64,000 nucleotides of DNA from Punica granatum (GCF_007655135.1 NC_045129.1:31683122-31747121), one strand, 5' to 3'; counted from the first letter of the stretch, positions 44,087-56,205 are shown. Notes: a model not told the origin generated them from the sequence alone. Numbers and translations: made by a program.

Positions 44087-46811
44087 ATGGCGGCGAGCGG
44101 AGTGTCGAGAGTGGATCTGGACGGGAGGCCGATCAAGCCGATGACGATCTGCATGATCGGCGCCGGCGGCTTCATTGGCTCCCACCTCTGCGAGAAGCTC
44201 ATGTCCGAGACCCCCCACAAGGTGCTCGCCCTCGACGTCTACAGCGACAAGATCAAGCACCTCCTCGAGCCCGACACCCTCCCCTGGGCTGGTCGCATCC
44301 AGTTCCACCGCCTCAACATCAAGCACGATTCCCGCCTCGAAGGCCTCATTAAGATGTCAGATCTGGTGCGTCCCGTAATCCCTCCTCTCTTCCTCATTCT
44401 CCCGTGATCGTCGCGTTGTTTCGCTTCCATCTCCTCGTGGCGTCGCATTCCCGTTGTTTGATCTTCTGATAAATGGAGCTCAGTCTGTCCATTCATCATT
44501 TTCTTTTTGTCGGTTCCTTCTGGTGTTATGCGGTGAATCGTCTTTGCTTGTGCTCTGTTTTTACTTTGCTTTTGTCTGCAACTTTCTGCCTCTTGCATTT
44601 CCCGGAATTCCCGGCGCTGGCTTGATTCTGTGGCTCATTTTCATTGTAATGATAGTCGCCGACTTACTTTCTTCTCTTGTGTTGGTTCCGCAGACGATTA
44701 ACCTCGCCGCGATCTGTACTCCGGCGGATTACAACACCCGTCCGCTCGACACTATCTACAGCAACTTCATCGATGCGCTCCCTGTGGTACGTCATAATAG
44801 CACTTAGCAGTTCATTTCCGTTAGATTTGCTCTTTCCAGGGATAGCAACTGCATTGGAGATGTCGTAGCTTTGGTGTGATTTTGATTGATTGAAGGTTGA
44901 TTTGGATGTCAATATCAGGTTAAGTACTGTTCGGAGAACAACAAGCGTCTTATCCATTTCTCTACCTGTGAAGTTTATGGAAAAACCATTGGCAGCTTCC
45001 TTCCTAGGGACAGCCCTCTTCGTCAGGTAAAATTTTGCTTTCCTTTTGTTGACATGGTTTTTTGCTGCTGATGTAGTGCAGATCTGACATCCTCTTTGCT
45101 TTCCTCTTCACCAATATATGTGATTTTCTTGCTGTCAGTTATTGTTGTGTATGTATGTTAAGCATGTGAGTGCTATTGATTAGGATCTAAGTGTCCTCAT
45201 TGCAGTAATCAATTAGATCCATCTTCTGAAAACTTCACTTAGAATCGGAGGGCATTTCTTGTAAGTCAGTGATGTGATCTGGGTAGTGTAGTATGAGAGC
45301 AGTCGAATCTTTGTCTAGTATTGGTATAATCCGTTCTGTGTATCTGTTGCATTGACGTATGTATCATCATGAGTCTTCACATGTGTCGGGCTGATGATTG
45401 ATGATGTTATTCTGTTTGTGTATGTTTGATCAGATTGTGCTTATTCATTAGGTAATGAGAATATGGTTCGTCTATTCGGAAAAAAATGGAATGCGACTCT
45501 TATCTGTATCAGTATTTTTGAGAATTACTATGTTGAATGTTCTTAAGGATTCCTGGTGGCACTCGCAATTATATGAGAAGCTTTTTTGGTTTCGTATTTT
45601 TGTTGGATGCTCTTGGAATGGTCAAATTGTTGTTGCTCATTGTACTCTGTCGTTTCAGGATCCTGCCTATTATGTTCTCAAAGAAGACGCCTCCCCCTGC
45701 ATTTTTGGTCCCATTGAGAAGCAGAGGTGGTCTTATGCTTGTGCCAAACAATTGATTGAGAGGCTGATTTATGGTAATGAGCTATCCTCTGCCATGGCTC
45801 TCTTCTTTTGATCTGGCTGTGGGATGGTGATTTAACTTTGACCTTGCCTATTGCAGCTGAGGGTGCAGAGAATGGCCTTCAGTTCAGTATCGTGCGACCT
45901 TTCAATTGGATTGGACCCAGGATGGATTTCATCCCTGGCATTGATGGTCCTAGTGAGGGTGTGCCCAGGGTTCTAGCCTGTTTCAGCAATGTAAGTTGAA
46001 TTTATTGCTATTGCTTCACGATATTTGCTTTATCTGTTGGTCTCTATTCATTGGAATGTAATTATTTCTTCCCATGCCAGGCTCTCCTACGCCGTGAACA
46101 GCTTAAGCTTGTTGATGGTGGTCAGTCCCAGAGAACATTTATTTACATCAAGGATGCCATTGAAGTTGTTCTTTTGATGATTGTTGGTCTTCTCTCTCAT
46201 TTGATTCTTGTGATAGATTCCTCTTATCATCGTCCTGAACAGGGTTCTGATCCGTTCATTCTCTTCTCAGGAAAATCCTGACAGGGCCAATGGCCACATT
46301 TTCAATGTTGGTAACCCCAACAATGAAGTGACAGTTAGGCAGCTTGCTGAAATGATGACTGAGGTAAAAATCTGTTAGATAGCTAAACCATTTGCACAAC
46401 TGTCGCAGATTTATATTCTTCAACTTGACAGATGAGTTTCTGCATCATGTAGATTTACTCGAAGGTCAGTGGAGAGCCACCTTTGGAGGTTCCTACGGTT
46501 GATGTGAGCTCGAAAGTTTTCTATGGTGAGGGATATGATGACAGCGATAAGAGAATTCCTGACATGACCATCATAAACAGACAATTGGGTATGCTTCCTT
46601 TTTATGCCCTTCACAATGTGGAAATGTGACCCCTCTTGTTTCAATCTTTCGCCTGTGCAAAAGTTTGCTGGTTACTAACAACGCTTGTTTGGCAGGTTGG
46701 AATCCCAAGACATCGCTCTGGGACTTGCTCGAGTCGACTCTCACCTATCAGCACAGAACTTACGCCGAGGCTGTCAAGCAGACCATGTCAAAGTCGGTCG
46801 CATCCAGCTGA
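44087..46811 (+). CDS. AXS: UDP-D-apiose/UDP-D-xylose synthase
   Basis: Join 44087-44365, 44694-44786, 44919-45026, 45659-45773, 45857-45990, 46081-46182, 46271-46363, 46453-46588, 46696-46811; 1,176 nt, 391 aa, close to Arabidopsis AXS1 (389 aa). It is an NAD-dependent short-chain dehydrogenase-type enzyme of the cytosol that converts UDP-glucuronate to UDP-apiose and UDP-xylose. UDP-apiose feeds rhamnogalacturonan II and apiosylated metabolites. Visible: dinucleotide-binding GAGGFIGSH (Gly25-His33), Cys101 in AAICTPADYNT, Cys141 in STCEVYGK, and the catalytic Tyr186-x3-Lys190 (SYACAK). These align, shifted by one, with the residues I recall for AXS1. All introns are GT-AG; intron 6 has an unusually weak donor (GTTGGT). 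Exon 1 is GC-rich. A likely 3' UTR runs to about 47150. Confidence 0.96.
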
Positions 46812-47790
46812 AGGACACATGTTCATGGTAATGTGGTCGCCACGTGAGGATTCTCGTACTGGAGCCCGCTGTTACAATGCAGTGTGTTTTTTATTCTTTG
46901 TAACGAAAAGTTTTTAACGTTTAAGCAAAGATCGATTCTTGTATACGCCGAAATTTTGTCGTTCCCCATATCAGTAGTCCCTGAGTTTTCATGGGCCAGT
47001 ATTCTCGGGGATGGGACTACATGTTTTGTGTTGTGTATCTGTCGCTGGGGTACTCCATACGAAGGGAAGTCGTGTTATCTGTTACAGCGGGGGAATTGAT
47101 TCGCTGGTCATCCCGGCTGCTTTACGCTTTGACTGGTGTTGTATTATTCGCTTTTAGGCTCTATAATTAAGATTTAATTTATATATTATTATTTTAAAAT
47201 ATTAAATTAAATTTCTTGGTTTGTCTGCAACTTCCGGGATCCAATCTTGACGGAGACAGTTAGGCCGAACCGAAAAGTTAATAGAGCTCATTACTGAGCT
47301 TACGCCAACTGGCACCGACGGCCTTTCCTTTACTCGTCATTTCTGTTCTTATTTAGATTTATATTTATGTATAGTTTTGGGGATATAAGCGGCCACGAAT
47401 CGCGGTCTTCTGACCGAAACAAGAGTACAGGTCAGCACTTTTGGTTAGCATTTTTATTTTTATTTTCTTTTGACAAATGGTTAGCATTTTTATGACGAAG
47501 AGTGATGGTTATGATCAACCCCTACTGATCCTAATTGGTCAATCCTATGAAAGAACAGAATCCCAGGGCTATCCCGATTGGTACTGTTACTTCCGAAAGA
47601 AGAACGACATTGGATGGTCCCATCACTTTGCTTTGTCTTTAGATTCCCAATTCTTGGTAGATTTTCTCAAATGTTTGGTGATGAGTAGCATAAGAAGGTT
47701 GGACATGATTATGCTTTAAGGCCCAAATCCTGCTGGGGAGGGCCGGGCTCGGATTTAGAATGAAAAGGCAAAAACGCCCCCGTGCTAGAA
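46812..47790. other. AXS 3' UTR and spacer
   Basis: The first ~350 bp keep the composition of transcribed sequence and contain no clean AATAAA, but TTTGTAACGAAAAG and AT-rich words occur near 46895-47200. The remainder has only short frames of no known family. Confidence 0.4.
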
Positions 47791-48463
47791 TTAAAATTTT
47801 CAAAGAGCTCACTATTCAATTGGTCCCTGAAAGATTAACGAGCCAATACATTGGTCCCTAAAAGAATTTTGCCAATGTGTCGATCCCCAAAAGACAACTC
47901 TGTCTATCGATTTGGTCCATCTGTTAAATGAGGCAATAGAAAGTTGATGTGGATGCTCATGTAGCTAATGTTGTCACTAAATAATATAAAATAATCAAAA
48001 TGATGTGATTTTGGTTATTCCGATATTAAAACAATAAAAAAGAAAATAACAAAAAAAAATTACTATTCATCTTTTTTGTTGAAGAAAATGAACAATTTCT
48101 TAGGTTTAGCTTGGGGTTCTCCTGCCGACGACCTACCCCATTGGCGAGGTCGCCAGAGGCCCCTGAAGGCTTCAGCGATCTTGCCGATGGGGGAGGCCCA
48201 AAGTCAGATCTGGTCAGATGGGTTCTCGAGCTTGGGGTGGTTTCGTCGCGAACCAGTGACAGGCTCATGAGCCTCTTGGCCCATGGCTACCGAGCCACCC
48301 AACACTCGAGAGCCTAGTGGTTGGGTTCATGCTGGGCTCACGAACCTAACTCGGGGGTCACTAACCCTGGTTATCGACAAATCCAGGCTCAGAAGCCCTG
48401 GATACATAGAGAGAAAACTCTACAAATGCAAGCTTCTAAGTGTGCCTTCATCATGAATGAGGG

Positions 48464-50510
48464 TAGGATCGACAGTATTTGACACGACATGATAACACGA
48501 CATGGATACGACACGGAATTAAACGGGTTCGGGTTATGCATTTTTTATATTCAATCTAAACTCGTCCAACCCGTTTAGACACGATTAATAAGCATATCTT
48601 ACCGGGTTGAATTTGTGTAACTCGATTATATACGATTAAACTTGTTTATTTAAATATGTTTAATCGTGTAACCCGTTAATCCATTTATAACTAAAATTAC
48701 AAAAATGACCTTGCTAACCTTAATAGCTTCCTTCCGCAGGCTTCCTCTTAGTCTCTGTTCTATTCTTAGTTTTCTCTTTCTTTCCTTCTCGACAGAGAGA
48801 ACTTACTCTCAGAGACAACTCTAAGCAGGCGAGACGGAGAAACGACCTTGAGCCCTCGACCATTCCAGGCGCCATGGTGATCCCACATCGACGCGATGCT
48901 GTGATCCCATGGTGAGTCTCTCTCTCTATACTCTCAGCCAATTGAAGCCGGATTGTGTTCGCGATTGTCAATTGAGCCATAACCCGATTGAGTCTCTTTG
49001 GGCGACGCCGACACGGCCTCGATCGGAAGAGTCATCGACGCTGAAGGTCGTGCGCCCCCCTTCCCCTTGAATTAAAGGCTAAAATTTAGAACTCGTCAAG
49101 CTCGAGTTCGACTTCTACCCTTGTCTCACTCCGCTAGCTCTCCATGGAGTTCCCGCCAACTAATTGGTGAGTCTCTCGAGTCTCTCTTGACTATAGATTG
49201 TCCGATTGGAGTCCAATTTGCACAACCTTAAACCTAAGTCCGATTTGCAGTTTCTTACGCAGCAGCTCACTAGCTCAGAGGATCAGAGGTAGCTGGAACT
49301 TGAAACCTATGAACCTGTGGGACATTAGGGATTGATCGAGTTGCTGGCCCCTACTATTTGAAGCCCTCAGTTGTGAATTCCAGAGAAGGAGTTGTAATAA
49401 AATATGGCTTACAGTTACAGAAAGTAATGTTTGTGGTGGGGGTTGTGTTTTCTAAGGTCTGTATTAGGGGTGTTTGGGTCCGAATACCCCGTTTTTTCAC
49501 GATACTCAAACCTTACCTTATTGAGTCATGGAACCGGAACCTATATTATATCACAGGTTCTAGACACCCTGTTGGAACCTGTAAATTTTTTTGTCTCGTT
49601 AAATAGAACCGAAAATGTCTCATCCATAATCAGTAATAACGCAAAACAGAATATCAATATAGATTTAAATTAATCCAGAATACATCTACAACAAAGCTGC
49701 CTAGGACACATAGAGGTCATCGAGCCAAAGCTAAACATCATCAATACGATTAGGCTTCATTGAGGACACATAGGGGTTGTTGAGCCAAAGTTGCCAACAA
49801 TAAAGAAAGCGAAGCTTCCACCGAGAGAGGGACAGAGAGAGACAAAGAGAGGAAGATGGTAAAGTAAAAGGGAGAAATATATCTGCATATAACAATGAGA
49901 AATTATTATTGAGTTCGGCTACCGATTTCGGTTTTGGGTACCATATATGCAGGAATTGAATCGGAACCGTTTTCACCAGTTCCTTATTTTAATACCCGGA
50001 TCCTACGCTATTTTCAATACGAGCTACCTAGACCCTACCATAACGGGTAGGTTCTGACCGGTTCTGGGTATACTCGGTATCCGTGCACACCCCTAATCTG
50101 TATGCAATGATCTGTTGCATTTCAGATTTTTTGTTTTGTTTAATTGGTGCCCATTAGTGTTACATAGTGTCTTTTGCGCTTGATCGAATTTTGGAGATGC
50201 TAAGTTGGTATGTTTACACAGGTTCATGTCGTGTCCGGGGTAACCGAGTTGACACAGATAAACAGGTCGTGTTCAAAATCTAACCCGTGTAATAATTGTA
50301 TTGTGTATGAATACGTGTACCTATTATGATACGTTTCGATAAATATGTTTAACATGTCATGTTCGGGTTGACACGGATATAAATAGGTCGTGTTCGTATT
50401 TTCCAAACCTAACTTGTTTAATAATCGTGTCGTGTACGGATTATGACTTCGATGACACGCGTTCGTTTAGACATGACACATATAAACACGACACGATATG
50501 AATTGCCATA
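48464..50510 (+). mobile_element. Non-autonomous hAT element of the 34258 family (nested)
   Basis: Left end TAGGATCGACAGTATTTGAC with CACGACATGATAACACGAC and right end ACACGACACGATATGAATTG...CCATA match the two ends of the 4.9-kb hAT in the same orientation. The right terminus has lost a few bases. AATGAGGG (48456-48463) and AACGAGGG (50511-50518) are a one-mismatch 8-bp TSD. The interior has no transposase and holds a further MITE (49465-50095). Confidence 0.85.
49465..50095. mobile_element. hAT-type MITE inside the nested hAT element
   Basis: It starts TAGGGGTGTTTGGGTCCGAA and ends GTATCCGTGCACACCCCTA, so the outer 8-9 bp are inverted repeats. The TSD is GTCTGTAT (49457-49464) and ATCTGTAT (50096-50103), one mismatch. 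The interior is rich in GGAACC/GGTTCT words, as in the related copy at 39497-40382, and carries a small internal direct repeat (GGACACATAG...GAGCCAAAG twice, about 49706 and 49764). Confidence 0.82.
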
Positions 50511-50918
50511 AACGAGGGCTCGCAACCCTCGAGTTGGGTTTCTTAGGCCCGACCAAACCTAAATATGAGGCTCCCGAGCTCTTTGTAGCCGGAAGCCATG
50601 AGCTCCCCATAGCTATGGCTTCTGTAGTTACTATTCATCTTCTTCAAGAAGAGGCAATATTATTTATTTTTATAATTTTTAATATTGAAATCCCAAAACG
50701 ACGTCGTTTGATTATTTTGTATTATTTGTTGACAGTGTTAGTCCACGTGCATGTCCACATCAGCTTTCTGTTAAGTCATTTACGGTTGCACCAAATCGGG
50801 AGACGAAATCATCTTTGATGAGCTGAATTGTTGGCAAAAATCTTTCAAAGACAAACGTGTTGGCTAGACAATCTTTCGGGGACTAAAGTGATAGTAAACT
50901 CATTTTCAAATCTACCTC

Positions 50919-51600
50919 CATGGATGGGGAAGTTCTTGGGCAGGGTTCGGGGTGTCTGGACCCTTCCCATACCCAAACCCTTTAGAAATGTTGTTTCCAC
51001 ACCCTTTTTAAACCAATTAAGAGATTTAAAAAAATTTCCCGAACCCTTCTTATTTAGCTAATGGGTTCTCACCATAACTTATCAATTACTCATTAATGGG
51101 CCCTTAATCGTTACAAAAAGCCAAAATAACAGTAACAACAAAGCATATTCTTAATCAGACGAGTTTCGAGAGTAAAATATAAAATAAACTAATAACATCA
51201 TTCGTGAAAGAGTTTTATCACATTGAATTTCACTAATAATACAAAAGAAGAAAAAGGAACATCTCGAACCGAACTCTTAATAAGTTATTACAATTCACTA
51301 AAACAAAAAGGAATAAAACTAAAAAACGACAAGAATATATATAAAAAAAACTAAAGAACGAGAAGAGAAGAAACACCGTAATTGTAGATTTTTTTGTAAA
51401 TTTAATAAATGAATACGAGTATTTCAGTTATTTTATATTTTAACGGGTTTGGAACGAGTTTTGAGATAAGACACCTTATCCTTCTCATAGTGTTTTGATT
51501 ATAAATCATTAATCCTTCCCCTAACTCAATGGGGCAAAACCTTTAATGCCCCATTAAGATTTGCAAAAAGTCAAAACCCATTTATAAAAACCTATGAATA
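50919..51600 (-). repeat. AT-rich dispersed repeat, inverse copy of 41118-42870
   Basis: The complement shows the same sequence order as the other copy: AAAACTCGTTCCAAACCCGTTAA, a long T-rich middle, AATCTCTTAATTGGTTTAAA and a GGGTTTGGGTATGGGAAGGG end. No coding content. Confidence 0.45.
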
Positions 51601-51743
51601 TCCTTTATCAATTTGGACTAATCACTAACGTAGAGCCCCTAATCTCTCGGCTCTCTCACCTCACATTGACATCGCTAATGCTATTTTTGGTTGGACTTAA
51701 TGGGAATTCGATTATGCATCAATTACATAGGTAATTCTCATTA

Positions 51744-52668
51744 CGTTGTTTGTTTCCATCCCTAATGGGAATGGCAATTACGGATGAGCCTTATGATATG
51801 TAATAGAGTATGCATGGCCATTCCCCTCTTCCACCTATGTAATAGAAATTACACCCATGTAATAGACATTTAATTTACTAATATATCCTTACTCATTTGT
51901 CAAATTTTCAAAGTGGCTACTACCTCTCCAGCCCCCTCTACCACCCCTCCAATGTTGTTGCCACCGCTCCTCCGCTGTTGCCACCGCTAGACTTCACCTC
52001 TTGGGAAATCGAGACATGTTTCGGGTTCCCCTCGAGTCGAAGAAACCAGATCCAACCTCCTTGAGACCAGATTTAGCCTCGTCAGGCTTGATCTGACTCG
52101 AGGGCTCGAGGAGCAGCTTGAGCCCTTTGAGCAACTTGAGCTCCCGAGCACCCCAGAGCTCAGGAGCTTTCATTTAGGTTTATGCGGGGTTGCGAGCCCA
52201 GATGTAAGCCCTAGGTTCGACGGACCTAGGTTCGAGAGCTCGGGGTCCGCTAGAGAAAGGCTCTTGTTCATCAAACCCAGGGCTTGTGAGCCCTTTGGCT
52301 AGGTTTGCGACCCTATCGAACCCAGATGCGAGCCCTGGGCGTGGCTTTAGAGCCCCTAGTTATTCCTTCTTCTTTTTTTTTAAGGTTAATTTTTTAATTT
52401 TTAATAAATGTTAAATTAATATATTTGTTGTTTATTAGATAAAATTTTAATATTTGTTGATGGGGCATTTTCTTCTCTGTATAGCAGGGGTAATTTCGTA
52501 TTTTTATCCTAAATCTCTCTATCAATTTTGACAAACGTAATTGAAGAATTGTAATTGTTATAACCTCTATTACATTTCACCAAACAATTAAGTTCATATG
52601 TAATTTTAATTCATATTATATACTAATTCCATTAATGACTACATTACAGTAAAACAAATACAGCATAA
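51744..52668. mobile_element. Probable MITE or non-autonomous element
   Basis: The ends are loosely inverted (left GTTGTTTGTTTCCATCCC, right complement GCTGTATTTGTTTTACTG). Both flanks repeat TAAT-GGAAT and CAATTACAT words. The GC-rich interior (51900-52370) consists of GAGCC, CGAGGG and AGCCCT words in both orientations, similar to the interior of the 47795-50912 element. No gene is supported. Ends are tentative. Confidence 0.4.
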
Positions 52669-52846
52669 GAGTCTCCCAGCTTTAGAGGCAGAGCCAAGCT
52701 TCCAGTCTAGGTGATAGGTGTTTTTGCCGCGGGCGACCTGAGGTCGCTAGTGGCGTCAAGGGACTTCCATGTACTCATACGGATAGAATGTGGTATTTCA
52801 GACTTTACTGTCAAGTAAGTGCTGAGGCTAACTCACCGCAGCCGTT

Positions 52847-52928
52847 GTCGCTTTGGCCGAGTGGTTAAGGCGTGTGCCTGCTAAGTACATGGGGTTTCCC
52901 CGCGAGAGTTCGAATCTCTCAGGCGACG
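52847..52928 (+). tRNA. tRNA-Ser (GCT)
   Basis: The 82-nt sequence folds as a class II tRNA. The acceptor stem GTCGCTT pairs with AGGCGAC (one G-T) and the discriminator base is G. The D arm is TGGCCGAGTGGTTAAGGCG, the anticodon stem TGTGC/GTACA and the loop CTGCTAA with anticodon GCT, so it reads AGC/AGT. There is a long variable arm (TGGGGTTTCCCCGC), and the T arm is GAGAG-TTCGAAT-CTCTC. CCA is not encoded, as is normal in nuclear genes. Both internal promoter boxes are intact. Confidence 0.97.
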
Positions 52929-52938
52929 ACTCTTGTCC

Positions 52939-52945
52939 TTTTTTT
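52939..52945 (+). terminator. RNA polymerase III T-tract terminator
   Basis: Seven T residues begin 10 nt after the tRNA-Ser 3' end, followed by further T-rich sequence. This is the expected pol III stop. Confidence 0.85.
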
Positions 52946-53169
52946 GTTTTTTCTTGACCATTTTTCGCTCCATAACCTGACCCGACACCCGACCCACTTT
53001 CTCTTCTCCCGCCGTTCTGCTGTTCCTGTTGTTCTCCCTTTGTTTCTCTCCCTCCACTCTCTCGTCCGCCTCCACCCTTTCCGCAGCTGAAGCCCGGGCT
53101 ATTTCTCAGCTTCTCCCCGTTCAATTCTGCTGCCGTTCCGTCTGATCGTCCTTTCCCTTCTCCGTCACG

Positions 53170-56100
53170 ATGTCTCTCTGTTCTCCTGCCGTGCCATTCC
53201 GCCACCTCTCGGCCTCGTCCTGCGACGCTCACCCCTCAGCTCCCATCGCCAAGGCTGAGCTCCGCGTCCTCGATTGTCGGGTTCTTTGTTGCCTCAGATG
53301 CACCGGGTCCGACCCCAGAGCTGCCCCGGTGGCGTCGATTTCACTGAGGCTCTCTCCCACGACCGGCCGACCCCGGGTCGTCGTCAGCTGCTCAAAGTCA
53401 GATCCCAAGGAGGGCCTGATCGGTGAACTGAGGGTTGCGGACGGTGATGCTGAGCCGAGAATCGACGGCAGCGGCGGAGGTGGCGGTAAAGACTTTAATG
53501 GTGGAGGTGGAGATAGAGGTGGAGGTGGAGGTGGAGGTGGCGGCGGTGGCGATGACGAAGAGGAAGAGGAGTTTGGGCCGATAGTGAAGTATGCGGACAT
53601 AATGCGGGAGACGGAGGCTCGTGGGGCTGAGCTTCCGGCAGACATGCTGGAGGCAGCCAAGACTACGGGGCTTCCCAAAGTCATTCTCGAGCGATACTTC
53701 GATTTGCAGGTTCGTCATCTTCGATGGAATCGGGTCTCATTTCCTTCTTCTTTCAGTTGACAGATTTCCGTTTCCAACGAAAACAGATATAGGAAGTATA
53801 AAAGGGTGTTCTTAGGAATCAAATTTGCGACAGTCAAATTTCCCTTTTTGATTCTTTTTTCTGACTTTCGTTGTTTGCTCTTTCATCAGCATCAATAAAG
53901 ATGTTTTCTTTTTCTTTTTTTTTTTTAAAATTGCCTGATAATCATGCTGAGACTTGTTCAGCTGTTGTTGTGAAAAGAGGTCGGGGACATGGGTAGTTTT
54001 ATATTAGTAAGATGGAGTCTTTGTCATTTCAGGGAATGCAAGGATTAGATCTCTGAATATACGCCGCTAAGATCACTTTTTGGTCGAAACCTATGCTCTT
54101 TCCAGAATTTCGTAATGCGAGTGTTTGTTTCGTATGCAGGGTTCAGTCTGGCCATTGGGCTTTCTAATCAGGCAGTTTGCGATGCTTAGGAACCGGATGT
54201 TGGCTGATCCTTCTTTCCTTTTCAAAGTTGGAACAGAGGTTTGTTGAATTCTTCCCAGCCGTCTGTCTATTGGGTCATCAAAGTTCACCGCTTTTCTTCT
54301 CTATGGTTCTAGTAGATGGGTTAGGACTATTTGACGTTTGAGCTTCACTCATTCATGTCATGATCCTGATCATTTGACATGTTCGCTTTTGAGGCTCTGT
54401 GGTTTTCACTGGATCAGTTCATCATCTCGTATGCAAATCCAGAGAAAAGGGAAAGCATAACCTTTTCTTATTTCATGTGGGACTTTGCAGATAGTGATCG
54501 ACTCCTGCTGTGCGACTTTTGCGGAAGTTCAGAAAAGGGGAAAGGATTTCTGGTCAGAGTTTGAGTTATACCTTGCTGATTTGTTGGTGGGTGTGGTTGT
54601 TGACATTGCTTTGGTCGGTATGTTAGCTCCTTATGCTCGCATAGGCAAGCAGTCCGTATCAAGAGGTTTATTTGGACAGCTTCAGCATGCTTGTAATTCT
54701 CTTCCGAGCAGGTTTGTGCAGCATGCAATATCTGTTTGACCATTGTATAAGAATGCCACAGTTTTGTTTCCAAATTATTTATCATCAGAGTTTCTAATTT
54801 TGGCTGCAAATAGGTCATCTTAATTCTTAGGAAGCTGAAATGGGGGCCCTTGATTCATGCTCGACGTCGACATGCATATAAATTGCACCTTCCTTCCTTC
54901 CTTCCTTTGCTCCTATTACAAGTTATGCTGCGTGCATGCTAGCTGATTAGACTTTCAAATCAAATGCAGCGTTTTTGAAGCAGAAAGGCCAGGGTGTAGA
55001 TTCTCGGTAGGGCAGCGGATTGCTACATATTTCTATAAGGTAAATAATTTCGAGTCTGATATATTATTTGTCTGTTGCTTGTGATGCATATAGCTGCAAA
55101 TGAAGAGGGTAGCTACATGGATGGAGAGGTTTTGCTTGTTCTGGGTTGGAGTAACTCATGCTTGTTCTATTTATTTATTGTCAATTTATTTATGTTGATC
55201 CTACATCTCCTCATTTCTTTATTATTGCTCGGTTTAATGGCACCGTTAGTGCTGTGTAATTTGCATATGTTAGTTCTGACCGAACTTTTGTTTTGGATCC
55301 AGGGTGTATTGTATGGATCGGTGGGATTTAGCTGTGGGCTTATAGGTCAAGGCATTGCAAATCTGATTATGACTGCTAAGAGGTAGAAATCGCTCGTGCA
55401 CATTTCCTTTTACTTAATTGGAAATGTAAGATAGCTTTGCAGTTCTATGAATACAATTCTCGCCATTTATATATAAAAAAATCACAAGCTTTTACATAAG
55501 TTGTTTTTGGCCCTGACCTGATGATTTGGCTATAACAGTTTATGGCTATTTCCATCTTATAGGTGCTAGACTATAAACTAGACTACTGCATTTCAGAGTG
55601 TTCAGGGTTATTAGTGTTATTTTGTTTCTATAATGCAATTATAAACTATAAAAGAACTGATTTATTATTTTATTTTTCTGCGTTACTAATCAGGAGCCTG
55701 AAGAAGTCGGAGGGAGACATACCTGTGCCACCTCTCGTGCAAAGTGCCGCACTCTGGGGTCAGTTTCATGTTCATTCTTCAGATTCAGTTATTTGATACG
55801 TATATTATACAGCCCCCTCCCGAATTTATCACAAAGACATCATGCCTTGCCTTGGAACCCTCTTGGAAGAAAGAGCGATTTCCACTTCTGTTCCCTTTCT
55901 CCCCCGGTTCCCTATATTGTGCTCAACTTTTGTACTTTCCCACTAGCCACATCTGATTGAGAATTCGAGATTTTACTTGTTTCGATGAGTAACTTTTTCC
56001 TTGCAATTTAGGTGTTTTCCTCGCGGTATCGTCAAACACTCGGTATCAGATTATCAACGCCCTCGAACAATTAGTCGAAGCCTCACCTATAGCAAAGAGA

Positions 56101-56205
56101 GTCCCGCCCGTGGCAATGGCTTTCACGGTAGGCGTGAGGTTCGCCAACAACATCTACGGCGGCATGCAATTTGTGGATTGGGCTAAACTGAGCGGAGTTC
56201 AGTAG
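53170..56205 (+). CDS. RETICULATA-RELATED (DUF3411) chloroplast protein, RER4-like
   Basis: Join 53170-53709, 54140-54238, 54491-54711, 54970-55039, 55303-55382, 55694-55758, 56012-56205; all GT-AG, 1,269 nt, 422 aa. The first ~75 residues are Ser/Ala/Arg-rich with few acids, a likely plastid transit peptide. Next come a Gly-rich linker (about 103-127, with an 11-Gly run) and an acidic cluster (DDEEEEEFGP). The conserved domain follows: GSVWPLGFLIRQFAMLRNRM, FKVGTEIVIDSC, and hydrophobic, probably membrane segments around LLVGVVVDIALVGMLAPY, GSVGFSCGLIGQGIANL and ALWGVFLAVSSNTRYQI, ending in GGMQFVDWAKLSGVQ. Family members sit in the chloroplast envelope and affect leaf development and vein/mesophyll differentiation; molecular activity is unknown. 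The assignment to RER4 rather than a sister is from memory. Confidence 0.93.
53478..53560 (+). repeat. Gly-coding trinucleotide/hexanucleotide repeat in RER exon 1
   Basis: GGTGGA and related GGN units repeat here and encode the Gly-rich linker. The opposite strand reads as a Pro/Ser-rich open frame (53229-53684), which is an artefact of this repeat. Length is likely to vary among alleles. Confidence 0.8.

Larger units (their letters stand above)
47795..50912. mobile_element. Mutator-like long-TIR element, host of a nested hAT insertion
   Basis: The left arm (about 47795-48085) and the complement of the right arm (about 50625-50912) align over nearly 290 bp. Shared words include GGTCCCTGAAAGATTAAC / AGTCCCCGAAAGATTGTC, TTGATGTGGA / CTGATGTGGA and AATAATATAAAATAATCAAA / AATAATACAAAATAATCAAA. 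Long TIRs suggest a Mutator-like element, but I could not fix a 9-bp TSD. Its interior is interrupted by the hAT copy 48464-50510; without it the element is about 1.07 kb. The remaining interior repeats GAGCC/GGCTC words and is not convincingly coding. Confidence 0.75.

Noticed and set aside
44087..44407. AXS exon 1 continued to the stop at 44407
   Set aside because: The family sequence stops exactly at a GT donor (44366) and continues in phase at 44694.
52828..53232. Minus-strand open frame of 134 codons
   Set aside because: It overlaps the tRNA-Ser gene and the RER start on the opposite strand. Its Arg/Glu/Gly content reflects GA/CT-rich leader sequence.
53229..53684. Minus-strand Pro/Ser-rich open frame of 151 codons
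   Set aside because: It is the antisense of the RER glycine repeat and transit-peptide region; poly-Pro is a by-product of GGN repeats.
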